A DNA stretch of 64,000 nt, taken from the NCBI RefSeq assembly GCF_000471905.2, contig NW_006499827.1, positions 2,151,484-2,215,483 on the forward strand, written 5' to 3'. The position numbers and the translations under genes were made by a program. The notes below the pieces were generated by a model. It had not been told where the DNA came from. It was given only the letters and a program-made list of their open reading frames with translations, and made no database searches. How positions within the stretch are numbered: the first letter of the stretch is position 1; every line of letters begins with the position of its first letter. This document shows, one piece after another, positions 11,253-22,352 of the stretch. This DNA is from Amborella trichopoda. Its lineage: Eukaryota > Streptophyta > Magnoliopsida > Amborellales > Amborellaceae.

Positions 11253-11257
<5 letters not shown>
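10330..11257. other. Intergenic, no gene seen
   Basis: Contains a short CCGGTTCGGTTCGCCCTAGCC patch (10430-10480) and a GGGCCCACCCCATGACGGGC patch (10804-10830), both typical of degraded hAT-like interiors elsewhere here. The rest is AT-rich. Confidence 0.4.
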
Positions 11258-11331
<74 letters not shown>

Positions 11332-11357
11332 ACGTGTACGTAGTACGTTACTACTAG

Positions 11358-11402
<45 letters not shown>
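11258..11402. repeat. Compound (CT)n microsatellite
   Basis: Three CT tracts: about 22 repeats, then TA, then about 14 repeats, then a 30-base insert built of overlapping TACGTGTACGTAGTACGTTA words, then about 24 repeats. The (CT)n explains the Glu-Arg/Leu-Ser reading frames here, which are not genes. Confidence 0.95.
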
Positions 11403-11404
<2 letters not shown>

Positions 11405-11419
11405 ATTCATTCTACAAAA

Positions 11420-11735
11420 AATTGTCTATGAGTTCGGGGATGCATTTCTACATCTACGTCCCCCAAGGTATCCAACACCCATCTTTAAGATCGATGTACA
11501 TGTGTGCTCCCTCTTGAGAGAATAGAATTTAACGGCTTTTAAAATTTTCTCTAAAAAATTATCGTTTTTAGTTTTCAATTTTTAATTTTAATTTTTTACA
11601 TATTAAAGGTCTCGATTTTAGAGACTATATATATCAAAAAAATTAGGTCCAAAATCTATCTAAAAAATTGATCAAAAAGAGGGCTGCATATCTATATATG
11701 AATCCTAGGACTCATAACAAACTTGTCCTTTATTG
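11420..11735. repeat. Repeat H, copy 1
   Basis: Shares an ordered set of words with 33700-33965 and with the interrupted copy at 41525-41756/42493-42575: AATTTTCTCTAAAAAATTA, TTAGGTCCAAAATCTATC, AAAGAGGGCTGC, ATGAATCCTAGGACTCATAA and CTTGTCCTTTATT. No terminal repeats or coding sequence seen. Probably an old interspersed element of unknown class. Confidence 0.6.
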
Positions 11736-11737
11736 CA

Positions 11738-11964
11738 CATTTGTTTCGGGTGAAAATATTTTTCGAAAAATATTTTCATGCAAAAGAATTTCTTTATGTA
11801 GTTAGGTGTGGGAATATTTTCACATCAATTAGTCCCAATGCATCTTTTCATACCAATTAGCAGCTAATTGGTGTGAAAAATATTCTCATGCCCAACCACA
11901 TGAGAGAAATTTTTTATGTGAAAATATTTTATGGAAAATATTTTCACGGGAATCAAATGTGTCA
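11738..11964. mobile_element. Foldback MITE-like element, about 95-bp arms
   Basis: The left arm (11738-11835: GCACATTTGTTTCGGGTGAA, then AATTTCTTTATGTAGTTAGG, then GGAATATTTTCACATCAATT) is the reverse complement of the right arm (11850-11964) with scattered mismatches. The left arm contains a perfect 26-bp palindrome (11752-11777) centred on TTTTTCGAAAAA. I could not read a convincing TSD. Confidence 0.75.
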
Positions 11965-13484
11965 CAAGTCAATATAAATTTTCGAAGAAATAGTCCAAAG
12001 GATCTTAGTGGGCTGGCTCGTTCTAAATATGAGCCATCATCTAACCCAATCACATGCAGTTCTAAACAATGTAGGAAAAATCGGGTGATTCAAATTTTAA
12101 CCGTCTGATTAGATCGAAACCGGTCACTGGCCGGTTTTGGTTTTAGCAGGTTTTGGTGAACCGGCCATGTATTTAAAAAAAATTCCAAAAAATTGATATA
12201 AAATCCCAAAAAAAAAAGGATTTTATTTGTAATATATTTTAAAATGTTTTTCATCATTTTGACAAAGATTGAAAAATTTTTTTGGCTACTAATACTTGTT
12301 TTTAAATTTTGCCCTTTTTTTTTGTAAAATTTCAAAAATATCTTTGGACACAAATCGATTTTTTAAAATTCATTTTTTTCATTAATTCTCAACTTCTTTT
12401 GGATGTGCTTCATTTAATCGTGCTTTAAATATAATTTTCATATTTTATCATTATTGTTTTATTTTTTTAACACTTTTTGACTGCTTGGGATTTGCCCCGG
12501 TTAGGCGGTTTGAAACGATATGTTTACCAGTTAGTACTGAATAACTACATCCAGCCCCATATCTGATTAACTATTCCGATTTGACTTCCATGAAGGGATG
12601 GTTTGCTGAAAGTATTTTGCTTTAGTTAAATTGGAGATATCTCTGTCTTACACACATACATACAAAGAAAAATCCACACCTTGATCAAAAAAAGTAATGG
12701 AAAATTTCGCTTATTGTTTATTATTATCTGGTTAACAAAACCGCATAATTGTGAAGAAAATATCTCGAATAAACAAGAGCTACACCCTTTTGAGTCATTT
12801 TCTTAATAATAAATTTTCTATTAAATGGCATCCATTTTCAGTTGAAGTGGTTGATTTTATCAAGCATTGAACATTCCACTTTTCCGGCGAGTATATATCT
12901 TGATTAGTAGTTGTCATGTGCACATGTTGGAAGTTGTGTGCCATGAGGGTCCAGGCATTTTAATTTTTATTGGAAATTATTAATCACAAATATTAAAGTG
13001 TATGTTCTATACTTTCTGTGCAGTTTTTTCAAAAATTGTGCATGGTGCTCTCGTGGGAGTACATATACCATGCACTTATTATTGCTGTTTTTTTGGTAAG
13101 CCCCTACCTGGTTTTTCTTATAAATTATGGAGTTTGTTTTTTGTTTTTTTTTTAAAAAAACAGTGGGTGGTCTTAACAGGATTGAAAACCACAACATGAT
13201 AACTAAATATGGGGTACTATTTTAAACTTAGAAAATGAGTATTCTCTAAAAAAAAAATTTGGAATTTAAGTTCCTCGACACTTAAAAGATCTAATGGTCT
13301 AAAGTTTAGATAGTTTCAGTTCGATCCTAGCGAACCATTTTCTTTAGGCAAATGTAGTCTGCCTGGAAATTGTTTTTCCCCTATTATCTATCTTTTGAAG
13401 TTGGTTTACTAGCTGGGAAGATGGCATCACAAGAATGGGGATTCCAAAAAATACTCCTTGACTTGGCTTTACTGAAGAGTGTGG
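11965..13484. other. Intergenic, no gene seen
   Basis: A GC-richer patch at 12099-12170 (CCGGTCACTGGCCGGTTTTG) resembles decayed hAT-like ends. The frame on the - strand at 12090-12353 is Lys/Phe-rich translation of AT-rich DNA. A mirror-like pair of frames at 12967-13199 has no domain. The last bases contain the left TSD of the next element. Confidence 0.4.
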
Positions 13485-13492
13485 ATGAAAGA

Positions 13493-13810
13493 TTGGGGTG
13501 GTGACTGGTCGGGTAAGGGTCCGGCCAGACCCAGATCCGATTGGACCCAAAATCACTCAACCCGGACCCAAAAATATAATATGGAACTGAACACAGACCC
13601 GATCCAAAAATCAAAATATCAATACATTTAATTTGGATAAAAAAAATATGATGTGGGACCTTGACCCAATCAGAACTGGAGCTGGACCCGAAAAGTGCTC
13701 CGGTCCCAGATTTGGACCTGAACTAGGTGCAATTTTTTGGACCAATACCCGGGTCCGTGTTAGGTCTACTGTCGGGTCCCAGGTTGGGTCTAGGTTCATT
13801 GCCACCCATA
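13493..13810. mobile_element. hAT-like MITE with perfect 8-bp TSD
   Basis: 318 bp flanked by atgaaaga at 13485-13492 and 13811-13818, identical. The left end TTGGGGTGGTGAC pairs with the right end ATTGCCACCCATA. The interior is a series of GGACCCAAA/GGGTCC words in both orientations. Known: 8-bp duplications are the hallmark of hAT elements. No coding capacity; the frames at 13611-13985 are translations of this repeat. Confidence 0.9.
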
Positions 13811-14546
13811 ATGAAAGATGTGTTCCCGTATGGGGCTGTGCCGGGCCAGACTTTGCCCTAGCCAGCCCTATCCCTTCTTGGCCTTGACCTGGGCCGGTCC
13901 TATTGTAGGCATGGACTAGGCCCAGCCCAAGCTGGCCCTCAAGCCATGGTGGCTCGGCTTGGCCAGAGCTTATTTTGTAGCCCAACCCCTAATATTTATG
14001 GCCTAGCTGCTTAGCCATGGCCAAACCTACACCCTTGGTCCCCCGTATATTTGTTTTGAAAGATGTTTGCTCAATATTGAAGGCTTACAAGTGGTTCGTA
14101 CACTCAATATGTAGGCCATTGACTAATTGTGCATCATAAGATGCTTTGAATATATGTTTTCCTTGGAGTGACTTCTCATCGACATAAAATCCTCATAACA
14201 CTTGTGTAACCTGCTACAATTTTAGCCTACAAGTTCTTCATCACATTGTTGTATTATCATGTTTCATGGCATGTCAAAGTCTTTAAAAATGTGTTAGTTC
14301 ATATGTTATAGTTCACAACATTCGTTTTGTTTTATATTGTCAATTTTTTGTGTTTCAAAAGAGATCTGGTCATTTTCATTGGTCTAGGACAAATTTATTT
14401 CATAATGAATGTTATCATTTTATAACTTCTTAATGGTGTACGATCAAATGACAATTATGTCATTTTAGAATATGAGGGGTAATTTGTATTAGCTTACCTC
14501 TTGGTATGCTAATTGTAGATATCATTTCACCTTGGAGGTATTTTAT
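13811..14546. other. Intergenic with a GGCC-rich fragment
   Basis: 13835-14030 is GC-rich with many GGCC, CCAGCCC and GGCTCGG words, matching the family at 20130-20310, 22710-22860 and 40835-41050. The rest is AT-rich and featureless. Confidence 0.45.
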
Positions 14547-14750
14547 AAGGGTATACTATTAGACAATTCACTTTTAACATAAGGAGATCATCATAATCAC
14601 CCTTAAGCATCAAATGTGAAATTTGACAGTTTGGGGGTGTCACACATTTCAAAAAGTTTAATTTTGAATTTTGTACTCAATCAGTTAAGCATCTCTAGTA
14701 GGCTGATTCATATCTAATGATCAATAGTGATTTGTGACCGCCACATGCTA
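14547..14750. mobile_element. MITE-C fragment
   Basis: The left end AAGGGTATACTATTAGAC and the interior AGGAGATCATCATAATC, GGGGGTGTCACACATTTC match MITE-C. The right terminus has decayed, so no TSD is visible. Confidence 0.55.
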
Positions 14751-14834
14751 AAAATGTGCAGTCTTAATTGTACTTTTCGATTTTATAAACCTCATCTCGG
14801 AAAGAGAGAGGTATTAGATACTTTTTCTGTTATA

Positions 14835-15082
14835 GAAAATAATATAAAGAGACAATTTACTTTTGGTACAACGAGGTCACAAATGCTCTTGTCTATTAAA
14901 TTTCAAATTGGGTGGTTGTAAGAGTGTCATTGACCAAACTCAACTTAAAAAAAAGAAATAAAAGAAAAAAATTCTCCAAGTTTTTAACATACCACAAGCC
15001 ATTTAATTTAACATCTAACAACAAAGAGTAATTGTATCCTCCTTGTAACAAAGATAAATGGTCTCATAATATACAATCCCAT
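14835..15082. mobile_element. MITE-C copy (Mutator-like)
   Basis: About 248 bp from GAAAATAATATAAAGAGACA to AATGGTCTCATAATATACAA plus TCCCAT. Flanks tctgttata (14826-14834) and tatgttatt (15083-15091) match at 7 of 9. It lies almost head-to-tail with the preceding fragment. Confidence 0.7.
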
Positions 15083-15139
15083 TATGTTATTCCCTAACAA
15101 CTTTTTTATGTTGCCATCGTTGAAAAAGAACTGACAATA

Positions 15140-15200
15140 TACAAGCATCATCATCATCATCAGAGCTTTTTCGAACTATTTAAGATCGGCTATTATAAGA
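15140..15200 (+). repeat. SINE-like repeat fragment
   Basis: CATCATCATCATCATCAGAG, then AACTATTTAAGATCGGCTAT, a short piece of the interspersed family seen at 5712, 9237 and 20980. Confidence 0.35.
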
Positions 15201-15438
15201 TATTTAAACAATTTAAAGGCTATGCTTCAATTTAATAGTTTTATTTTTTCTAACATTCACAATAGCCTATATTAGTTTGGTAAAAGTCTACAAAGCCTGG
15301 TAGATTTTTGTATTAATGGGGTAGGGTTAAAGTCATTATTATTTGGGGACATTGTTGTTGTACCTTTTCTCATTAATAAATATCCAGTTAGAAAATAAGT
15401 ATTGTGTTGGAAACGTATTTGATGAGCTATTTATTTAA

Positions 15439-15833
15439 GGGTGTGGTTTTAATAAGGTTGCAATCTTAAACAATCCAATTAAGGTGTATGTATAAAATTT
15501 ATCATAACATATAATTATGATGTAAATTTTTTTTAGGATTATCTAAAAATGTATTTTCATATCTAATTATAAAATTTTAAAATTAAAAAAATGGTTAAAA
15601 TCAAGTAGATCCATAAACATATTAAAATCTTGAAAATGGATGGTCCAAATAATATATTGTAAAATGAGCTATTTTTGGGGCTCAATTTTTTTTTTTTTTT
15701 CATACTCATACATCTCGATGTCGAGATGATCAATTAGGGCATTTTTTAACATTAAGAAAACCTTTTCCGATGAATTTTTGAGGTGTATCTTTAATTCTAC
15801 ATTTTAAGGTTGCAACCTTATATAAACTTTTTC
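15439..15833. mobile_element. MITE-B copy
   Basis: The left end GGGTGTGGTTTTAATAAGGT and the right end ACCTTATATAAACTTTTTC are inverted complements. The centre carries CATCTCGATGTCGAGATG, a perfect 18-bp palindrome around a two-base spacer. The flanks do not give a clear TSD (5 of 9). No coding capacity. Confidence 0.8.
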
Positions 15834-15865
15834 TTTTTGAATAATGCACTCCAGTAAAAATAACG

Positions 15866-16095
15866 CCAGTCGATGTTTTAGATCCTTGGAAGGCACTTTG
15901 AATTGTTGGGCTTTGTCGGACGTCGAATTGTACACATGTAGAACTCATATTGATTTTTTTTTTAAAGATAAATTTTTTTCAAAAAATTGGAAAAATATTA
16001 TATAAACCAACATGTTTATATTCTAGTGCGAGACACTTTGAACCGTTTGGTTTGTTGGACCTTGAATTTTGTGCACATGTAGAACTCATCTAGAT
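15866..16095. repeat. Diverged direct duplication, about 140-bp spacing
   Basis: The words AGGCACTTTGAATTGTTGGG, GTCGGACGTCGAATTGTAC and ACATGTAGAACTCAT recur as AGACACTTTGAACCGTTTGG, GTTGGACCTTGAATTTTGTG and ACATGTAGAACTCAT. No gene within. Confidence 0.6.
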
Positions 16096-17422
16096 GAATT
16101 TTTTTTTTTTTCCATGAATTAAAGATAAATTAAAGATAAATTTTTCCATGAAGCTCGAGGAAAATAAGTTTGCCATTTTCAGTGAACGAAGGCCATCCCT
16201 TGGGTAAAAAAAATGAGAAAAGAAAATAAGATACCTATCACCCAATTTTTTATGAAGCTCCAGTTGTTACCATAAGCTTGTTGACTTGTAGAAGTTCTTC
16301 ACAATTGGTTTCTTTGAAGCAACAAACTTAAACATAACATTTAAAAAAAAAAAAATAGTCTTGCTGTTTGTGGAGCTCAATGGATTTTCAATTAGGCTCT
16401 TTGATGTAGTGTATAAAAAACATTATCTCACAAATTTATCTTTTTTACTTGTAAAGAAATTGGGAAATTAAATTGCATGAATAGGAAGGAGTTTTTTTTG
16501 GGTAATTAAATAGGAACGAGTTCCATGAAGTATCTTTCTAAACCTGAGGTCAATGGATAAACTAGTAATTATAGGCGCATCATGGACACCATTTGATGCG
16601 GTAAGCTCAATTAGGGTACCACATATTATTGGGAGAATATTCCATACAGGTGTATAGTGTTAAAATATAGCTCATCTCCACCATCCACGTCAATGACTAG
16701 CGATACTATGAACTATAGAGTTTTGAAAATCTGGGCAATTTGGATCAGAATCGCTCCATCCATATCGAAAATTGTTGGTAATTGAACTAGTTCCAGTTGT
16801 AACCAGGAATGCCTCCATTCCCATAGAATCGACTTAGCGCTTTGACAAACTGGCTAGTTCCATTTAGGAAACTCGGTTCCGATGTCTTTTATTTTTTATT
16901 ACATTTTTTAATTTTTTAAGCTTTTTTTAAATTTTTTTAATTTTTGTTGACTGATTCTCACCTTGGAGAATCGGGCAGATCGCCAATCTATATTGGCAAT
17001 TCATCAATCTAAACCGGTTTCTTGGATGGCACCAACTAATCCGAGTTTGGGAACATTGGGATGGACTATTCTTTTTGCTATCATCGTGGAACAATATACT
17101 ATGATGGCATAGTATGATATGCCACCATAGCAATTTTTCCAAAATTATTCATTAAATTGGATGGTGGATATGAAATATTTTCAACTCAAAAATATTTGAT
17201 TGTTCAAAATTTTTGAAATATTTAATAATGCAGTTTCTATGAGGTCGATGCCTTGTAGAAAAAAGCAAAGCACGTCCAAATCTTGTCCAAAAAATACTTA
17301 GGGCATGGGAAATCTCTGAGATAGTTCTAAAATCTATTTTCACCAATGATTAAGAAATTTATATTTCAAACAAAGGAATTAGACCATGTGGATATGTTAC
17401 TACTTGAAAATGGATAGTCTGC
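16096..17422. other. Intergenic, no gene seen
   Basis: 16680-17050 is a GC-richer block with repeated AACTAGTTCCA and GAATCG words resembling a decayed transposon interior. Frames on the - strand at 16927-17346 have no recognisable domain. Confidence 0.4.
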
Positions 17423-17630
17423 CTAATGTGTTACAATATATACTATTATTAAGGCTTGAAGTCCCATTTTTTTTTCACAATCATAATATTCAATGGCGAG
17501 ATGATTGATTTGAATGTTTTCCAATGATGGAACTATAATTTTCTCACAATCATAATATTCAATGGCGAGATGATTGATTTGAATGTTTTCCAATGATGGA
17601 ACTATAATTTTCAATGAATTTTGAAGTGAA
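17423..17630. mobile_element. MITE-B derivative with 69-bp tandem duplication
   Basis: MITE-B interior (TGGATAGTCTGCCTAATGTG, GGCGAGATGATTGATTTGAA) in which a 69-bp segment starting at 17476 is repeated almost exactly from 17545. Because 69 is a multiple of three, the duplication leaves an open frame on the - strand with a 23-residue repeat. I do not consider it a gene. Confidence 0.75.
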
Positions 17631-17634
17631 GCTT

Positions 17635-17885
17635 TAGTTTTTCCAATAAACTCTTGGCCTTATTTTAATATTAGGGAAAAAAAAAAGAAGAAAATGCCTT
17701 GGCCTTATTTTAACAAAAAAGAAAAAAAAGCCTTGGACTTACTTTAATAAATAATATTAATAATAAAAAAGCCATGGCCTTATTTTAACCTTTTCCCATA
17801 TTTAATGGAAAACTATGCTAATAGCCGTGGCCTTATTTTAACCTTTTCCAATATTTAATAGAAAATTATGCTATTATGGCCTTCC
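17635..17885. repeat. Degenerate tandem repeat, CCTTGGCCTTATTTTAA
   Basis: Five copies of a CCNTGGCCTTATTTTAA core separated by A-rich or TTTTCCNATATTTAAT spacers of 45-65 bp. The last two copies also share the following AACCTTTTCC...TATGCTA segment. Confidence 0.75.
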
Positions 17886-17949
17886 ATAGATAGATTTGGT
17901 GTTTCTCAACCATCGGACGTGAACAACTAACGGTCATGGTGAGTGGTTC

Positions 17950-18845
17950 CTCCGCTTTTCGTTTGGATATCTGAAAATCTATGACAAGGAAACAGATTAC
18001 AAGGAAATCTAGCATTTTTAGTGTTTGGTACACCTAAAGGTAAGGAAATGAAAATAAATTGCGCATCATTTCCCCATATGTGGTGAAACTATTACGCACG
18101 GGAAAACTAAGAAATGAATTACGGGATGTGATGGGTAATTGATTACGCATCATTTCCCTAAATCTCTTCGCTGCTAACTCAACATCTCTTCTCTATCCCT
18201 CTTCCAGCCTCCCTTATCTGTGCTCTCTCTCTATAAACAAGCTGTGCGGGTAACCTTTGCGAGCAAATTTGCTACCTCTCTCTCAGAGCAACAAACTCAG
18301 AGCAACCTCGAGCAAAACTGCTACCTTTCTCTCTCTTGGAGCAACCTCTTTCACCCTATTGGAAGTCAGCATCTGTCTCTCTCATCGTGTCCAAGTAAGA
18401 ACACTTTCTCTCTCTCTGTTAAAAAATAGGCTCTTTAAGATGGTGATGATTAAGATCAATACTTTACACTCTTTTTATCTTTGGAATAGTAATTATTAAT
18501 AAATTTATTTCTCTCTCTAGAATGGTGACGATGTTATTATTAGAAAACCTTTTTGGAATTGTGTGATGATGACTTTAATTCCGTATTTCAATGAAATTTT
18601 GTGACAAAAAAAAAAGAAATGATAGTTTATAGACAAGTGCTGGTAAAATGTTGATACTGCATTTCCCATATTTCTTCCAGCCAAATAGCAACAATGTATT
18701 TCTTAAGTTGCATCTAAGTACTACCCAAATAATAATAATCAATTTGCAAGTAATGTATTATGCAGTAATGTATTGCACCAGTAATATATTTCATAAATAA
18801 TATATTTCACAAACAATATATTTCCAAGTATCCAAACGATCTCTA
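17950..18845. repeat. Segment with inverted CGTTTGGATA ends
   Basis: TTCGTTTGGATATCTGAAAA near 17958 faces TTTCCAAGTATCCAAACGAT near 18823. Between them are repeated TTTCCC and ATGATGCGTAAT words, a pyrimidine-rich part (18175-18420) and AATATATTTC repeats. The layout suggests a decayed DNA transposon. No TSD or transposase seen. The frames at 18220-18499 are translations of CT tracts. Confidence 0.4.
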
Positions 18846-19591
18846 AGTTACCAAATAAAATCTTTACAGACTTTATAAAAGTTATAAAATTTTTTTTTGA
18901 TAGAAGTTATAAAATTTTATTAAAAGAGACTAAAACGAAATTACAAAATTATAAAACCTTCACAGACTTGAACATTAATACTGATCATCTTGACCGTGCA
19001 CAGTTGATATCACATGGTTGATGAAGAATTTAACACAAATGTCTCCCTAAAAGTTTGGAATACACAAAACTCATGGAAGAGGACGTTCATGGTATTCTCA
19101 GAGAAGAAAAGGATTCAAAGTAAGTCAAGCCGAGCCGAACAAATCGGAGCCGCTGAGTTGATTAGTGGACGGCTCCAGTTACGGGGCTTAGGGGGGCTCC
19201 GACGCATCCGAGGCCTCCATGTGATCACCTGCACACACGATCACGGCATTACGTACATTAAACGAACTACCAACCCCCCAATCATAATAATAGAAAAATC
19301 CCTTTTTTCTAAAAATTGGGAATACAATTCACCGTAAATTAAAGCAGTGAAAAATAAAATAAACTTAAAATTGCTTAAAAGAAGAAAAAGAGAAAAGAAC
19401 TACACTAGCAGCAACAGCGAAGATGACGTGATGAAGAGGATAACTCCTGATGAAGAGAGAGAAAGTTAAGAGAGAGAGAGTATGTGTGGTGGGGACCTGA
19501 TCACAATGGAAGTTAAAACTTACAAAAGGCCCACCTGGATAAGTCATTTTTATTGACCCCCTCAATAAACCCCATGATCTAGACAGAGTCC
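18846..19591. other. Intergenic, no gene seen
   Basis: A GC-richer stretch (19125-19225) with GCCGAGCCGAAC and GGGGCTTAGGGGGGCTCC words. Imperfect duplication of GAAGTTATAAAATTTT at 18868-18920. The 107-codon frame at 19014-19337 has no family resemblance I can name. Confidence 0.4.
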
Positions 19592-20117
19592 TAGGGGTGG
19601 CAATGGGTCGGGTCTTGCTGGACCCGGGTCCAAATCCGAATAGTATTCGGGTCCAAAAATTGGACTTATACATGTATTAGTTGGATCCTGAGTCTATCTC
19701 GTCGGATCCCGTGTTAGGTCAGATCCCGTGTTAGGTCGGGGCCATTACCACTCTCAATATGAGCTGTTTAATTTTTTATTTTCTTGTTTTTACCATCATA
19801 TATCTATATTATTGACAACAAAGTCACAAACTGTCTGATTTATCGTTTAATTGCTAAAGATGACTATAGATCTTTATTATATACGATCCTTAATACATCC
19901 AAACGATTAGGGCTTAAAGCATTTTATTTCTAACAATTTACAAGTATGGGTCGAATCCAACCGGACCCAGACTTGGGCCCAAACCCAAATAGTATTGGGT
20001 CCAGGTTTTGGACCCAGACCCGACCCACGGGGTACAAATGTTAGAACTCATACCCGGACTTGTGTTGGGTAATACCCGACAGGCCTCGGGTTGGGCCTTG
20101 GTCCTTTATCACCCCTA
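19592..20117. mobile_element. hAT-like MITE with 8-bp TSD
   Basis: 526 bp. The left end TAGGGGTGGCAATGGGTC pairs with the right end TATCACCCCTA. Octamers cagagtcc (19584-19591) and gaaagtcc (20118-20125) match at 6 of 8. Both flanking parts are GGGTCC/GGACCC-rich, with an AT-rich centre. No transposase. Confidence 0.85.
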
Positions 20118-20979
20118 GAAAGTCCCTTGTAAAGGTCTGGCAATGGGCCGAGCGACCTAGCCTTAAGGAAACTAGGACTTGGGCTACAAACTATGGTGCG
20201 AGAGCCAAACTAGGGCCAATACCGACCTGGTTTGGCCGAGGCCTAACATGGCTAAGGGCAGCCCTATGGGGAGCCGGCCGCCGGGGCAAGGTCAGCCCGT
20301 TGCCACCCCTGTGTCCTGCAAAATGGGCAGAAGGGCATAGGGCAGTATACAATCGTGGGTCATTTTTTACCTCCAAAAAACGATAAATCCCTACATTCTA
20401 TTGAGAGACGCACTCTACAAAACGAAATTGAAGGCCATTTAGGGACAAACCCAATGATAAGTCACTGTAGCCCTAACTGGAAATTAACTTTTAAAGCACA
20501 AAAAAAATTACTCCATAAGGACCACGCGGTAAATTAAAGTCCATGAGGAAGTAAAGAGATAAAGGGAGAGAGATAAATTCGAAAATGGACGGATAAAGCC
20601 TGAAGATGACAAATATACCCTTTATTATTCTGTGACATGTGAGGCCTGTACTCTAAAGTCAGGCATTCCTATAAAATGACAAGTATATCCTTTACACATG
20701 AGGTAAAGAGAGTGGAATAAGCCAAAAGATTTCATGCTTCTGAGCATACTGTTCATTTACTCCTTGGGATAAAACTCAATCTAAAAGTACTTTTAGGACC
20801 CCAAAGTTTAGATATGTAACCTCATCCCATATGTTAAACACAGTAAATTCTTTTTTCGCAATCACATTCTCTATAGCCTGGAAGAAGTGATGCTTCAAGA
20901 TTAAATAGAAACCGTCCCATTTTTGAACGGTGATATCTAAGTATTAGAAAACTCACAATTTGATTTTTTTTTTTTGGAA
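20118..20979. other. Intergenic with a GGCC-rich repeat (20130-20310)
   Basis: 20130-20310 runs from GGTCTGGCAATGGGCCGAGC to CCCGTTGCCACCCCTGTG; the ends resemble hAT-like TIRs and the middle is packed with GGCC and AGCCCTA words. The remainder is AT-rich. The long frames on both strands at 20060-20386 are GC-rich shadow frames. Confidence 0.5.
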
Positions 20980-21080
20980 CGTGATTATCATCATCATCTA
21001 AGCCTTATCCCAATTATTTGGAGACGGCAACATGAATCTTGTTCTTCCATTCTTCTCTGTCAATGGCCATACTTTTAATA
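20980..21080 (+). repeat. SINE-like repeat, partial
   Basis: TATCATCATCATCTAAGCC, then TTATCCCAATTATTTGGAGA, then CAACATGAATCTTG and CAATGGCCATACTTTTAATA: same order as the copies at 5712 and 9237. Confidence 0.5.
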
Positions 21081-21974
21081 ATACTATAATCATCCAGTGA
21101 TTTTTAGATGGTTCCAGAATTTTGGATAAAAAAAATTTCTGAAATTTTTTGCCTAAGGGAGTACGTATATAGTATATTACCAAAGAAACATAGCATATGT
21201 GCTCTTCATTTAATTTAGGAGCATACCCTTAAGAACCATTATTGTAGTAGGGAACAAAACAAACTCTAATTTCAAAATTGGATATAGCAAACTTGGAATA
21301 GCCAGAGAGCTGGATCAAAGGTGGCAATTTCAGATTGAGGAATCCCAAAACACCCACTTTTTGTCTATGTTTTTTATTTTTCTATTTTCTTTCCGAACTG
21401 TGTTCAATTTGGTGTGAAAATCGCTTGATTTGTATGGGAATCAGACGCCTTGCCAATTAGGGCTTGATTATCACATTTAGATCACTAGACAAAACAATAA
21501 TGGAAAACAGGTATTTGTGTCATTTGATGGGGGTTTCACCTCATTGTGCCATTAAAAGGTGAGGTTCAGGACATCGTACTTCAGAAAATCACCACTAAGG
21601 CTAGAAACACTCCACTAGGCTCGAACACTAAGAAGAAATGGGAGACATCTACTGAGTACTGACTCTCCAGTGTCCACTCTCCACCTTCGAATGTCGAATG
21701 TCGAGTTACAGAAATAATACAATTATATTGTAAATTCAATAATAACTTTATAATGGAATGTGAGGCATTTTTAAGTGAATTAAAGGGCAAAATGGCCTAA
21801 TAAAGCCAAATAAGTTTGGTGTGCAAGAGTTCAAATTTTAAAAGATTGCTTGTGAGTATGACGATTTAAATTAGAATCGCCCAATCATGATCGAATGGTG
21901 GTGGATGGTCGGGGGTGGATGATCCTTAAAATCATCCAATTCTCACCATTTTTCATACTTTATTTTTGTCACTA
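21081..21974. other. Intergenic, no gene seen
   Basis: Unremarkable sequence. The short direct repeat TCGAATGTCGAATGTCGAG lies at 21687-21705. The - strand frame at 21581-21790 has no domain. Confidence 0.4.
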
Positions 21975-22352
21975 TTATATTCCCTAATTTATATAAGTGC
22001 GAGGCTCTAACAATCAAATTAGGGAACACCTAAAAATTTCACTAGAAGTGGTTGTTTTGATGCATAAATATCCTCAAATTGATCATCTCGACCTCAAGAT
22101 GCAAAAAGATTTCAAGTTTTGGAAATAGTGCATCTTATAATGCAATTTTGGACCGTCAATTTTCAAGTTTTCACAGATACGCTTGATCTACACTTTTTTT
22201 AAACTTTAAATTTTATAACTAGAGATGAAAATATATTTTAAGACTATCACAAAGATTTTCAATATTGAAACCATATTTCTCGATACTATTTAAAAGTGCG
22301 CTTTACTACGATTGTTTAGAGCCTAACTCTATACAGCCCCACCCTTTTTAAA
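21975..22352. mobile_element. MITE-B copy
   Basis: The left end TTATATAAGTGCGAGGCTCT, followed by AACAATCAAATTAGG, faces CGATTGTTTAGAGCCTAACT and CTATACAGCCCC on the right. Central TCATCTCGACCTCAAGATGC is the family palindrome, slightly decayed. TSD not clear. Confidence 0.75.

Noticed and set aside
11221-11406. Glu-Arg repeat frame
   Set aside because: Translation of the (CT)n microsatellite.
13611-13985. 124-codon - strand and 84-codon + strand frames
   Set aside because: They cover a hAT-like MITE and a GGCC-rich fragment; Gly/Pro/Leu content follows the repeats.
20060-20386. 108-codon + strand frame and its antisense partner
   Set aside because: GC-rich shadow frames across a GGCC-rich repeat.
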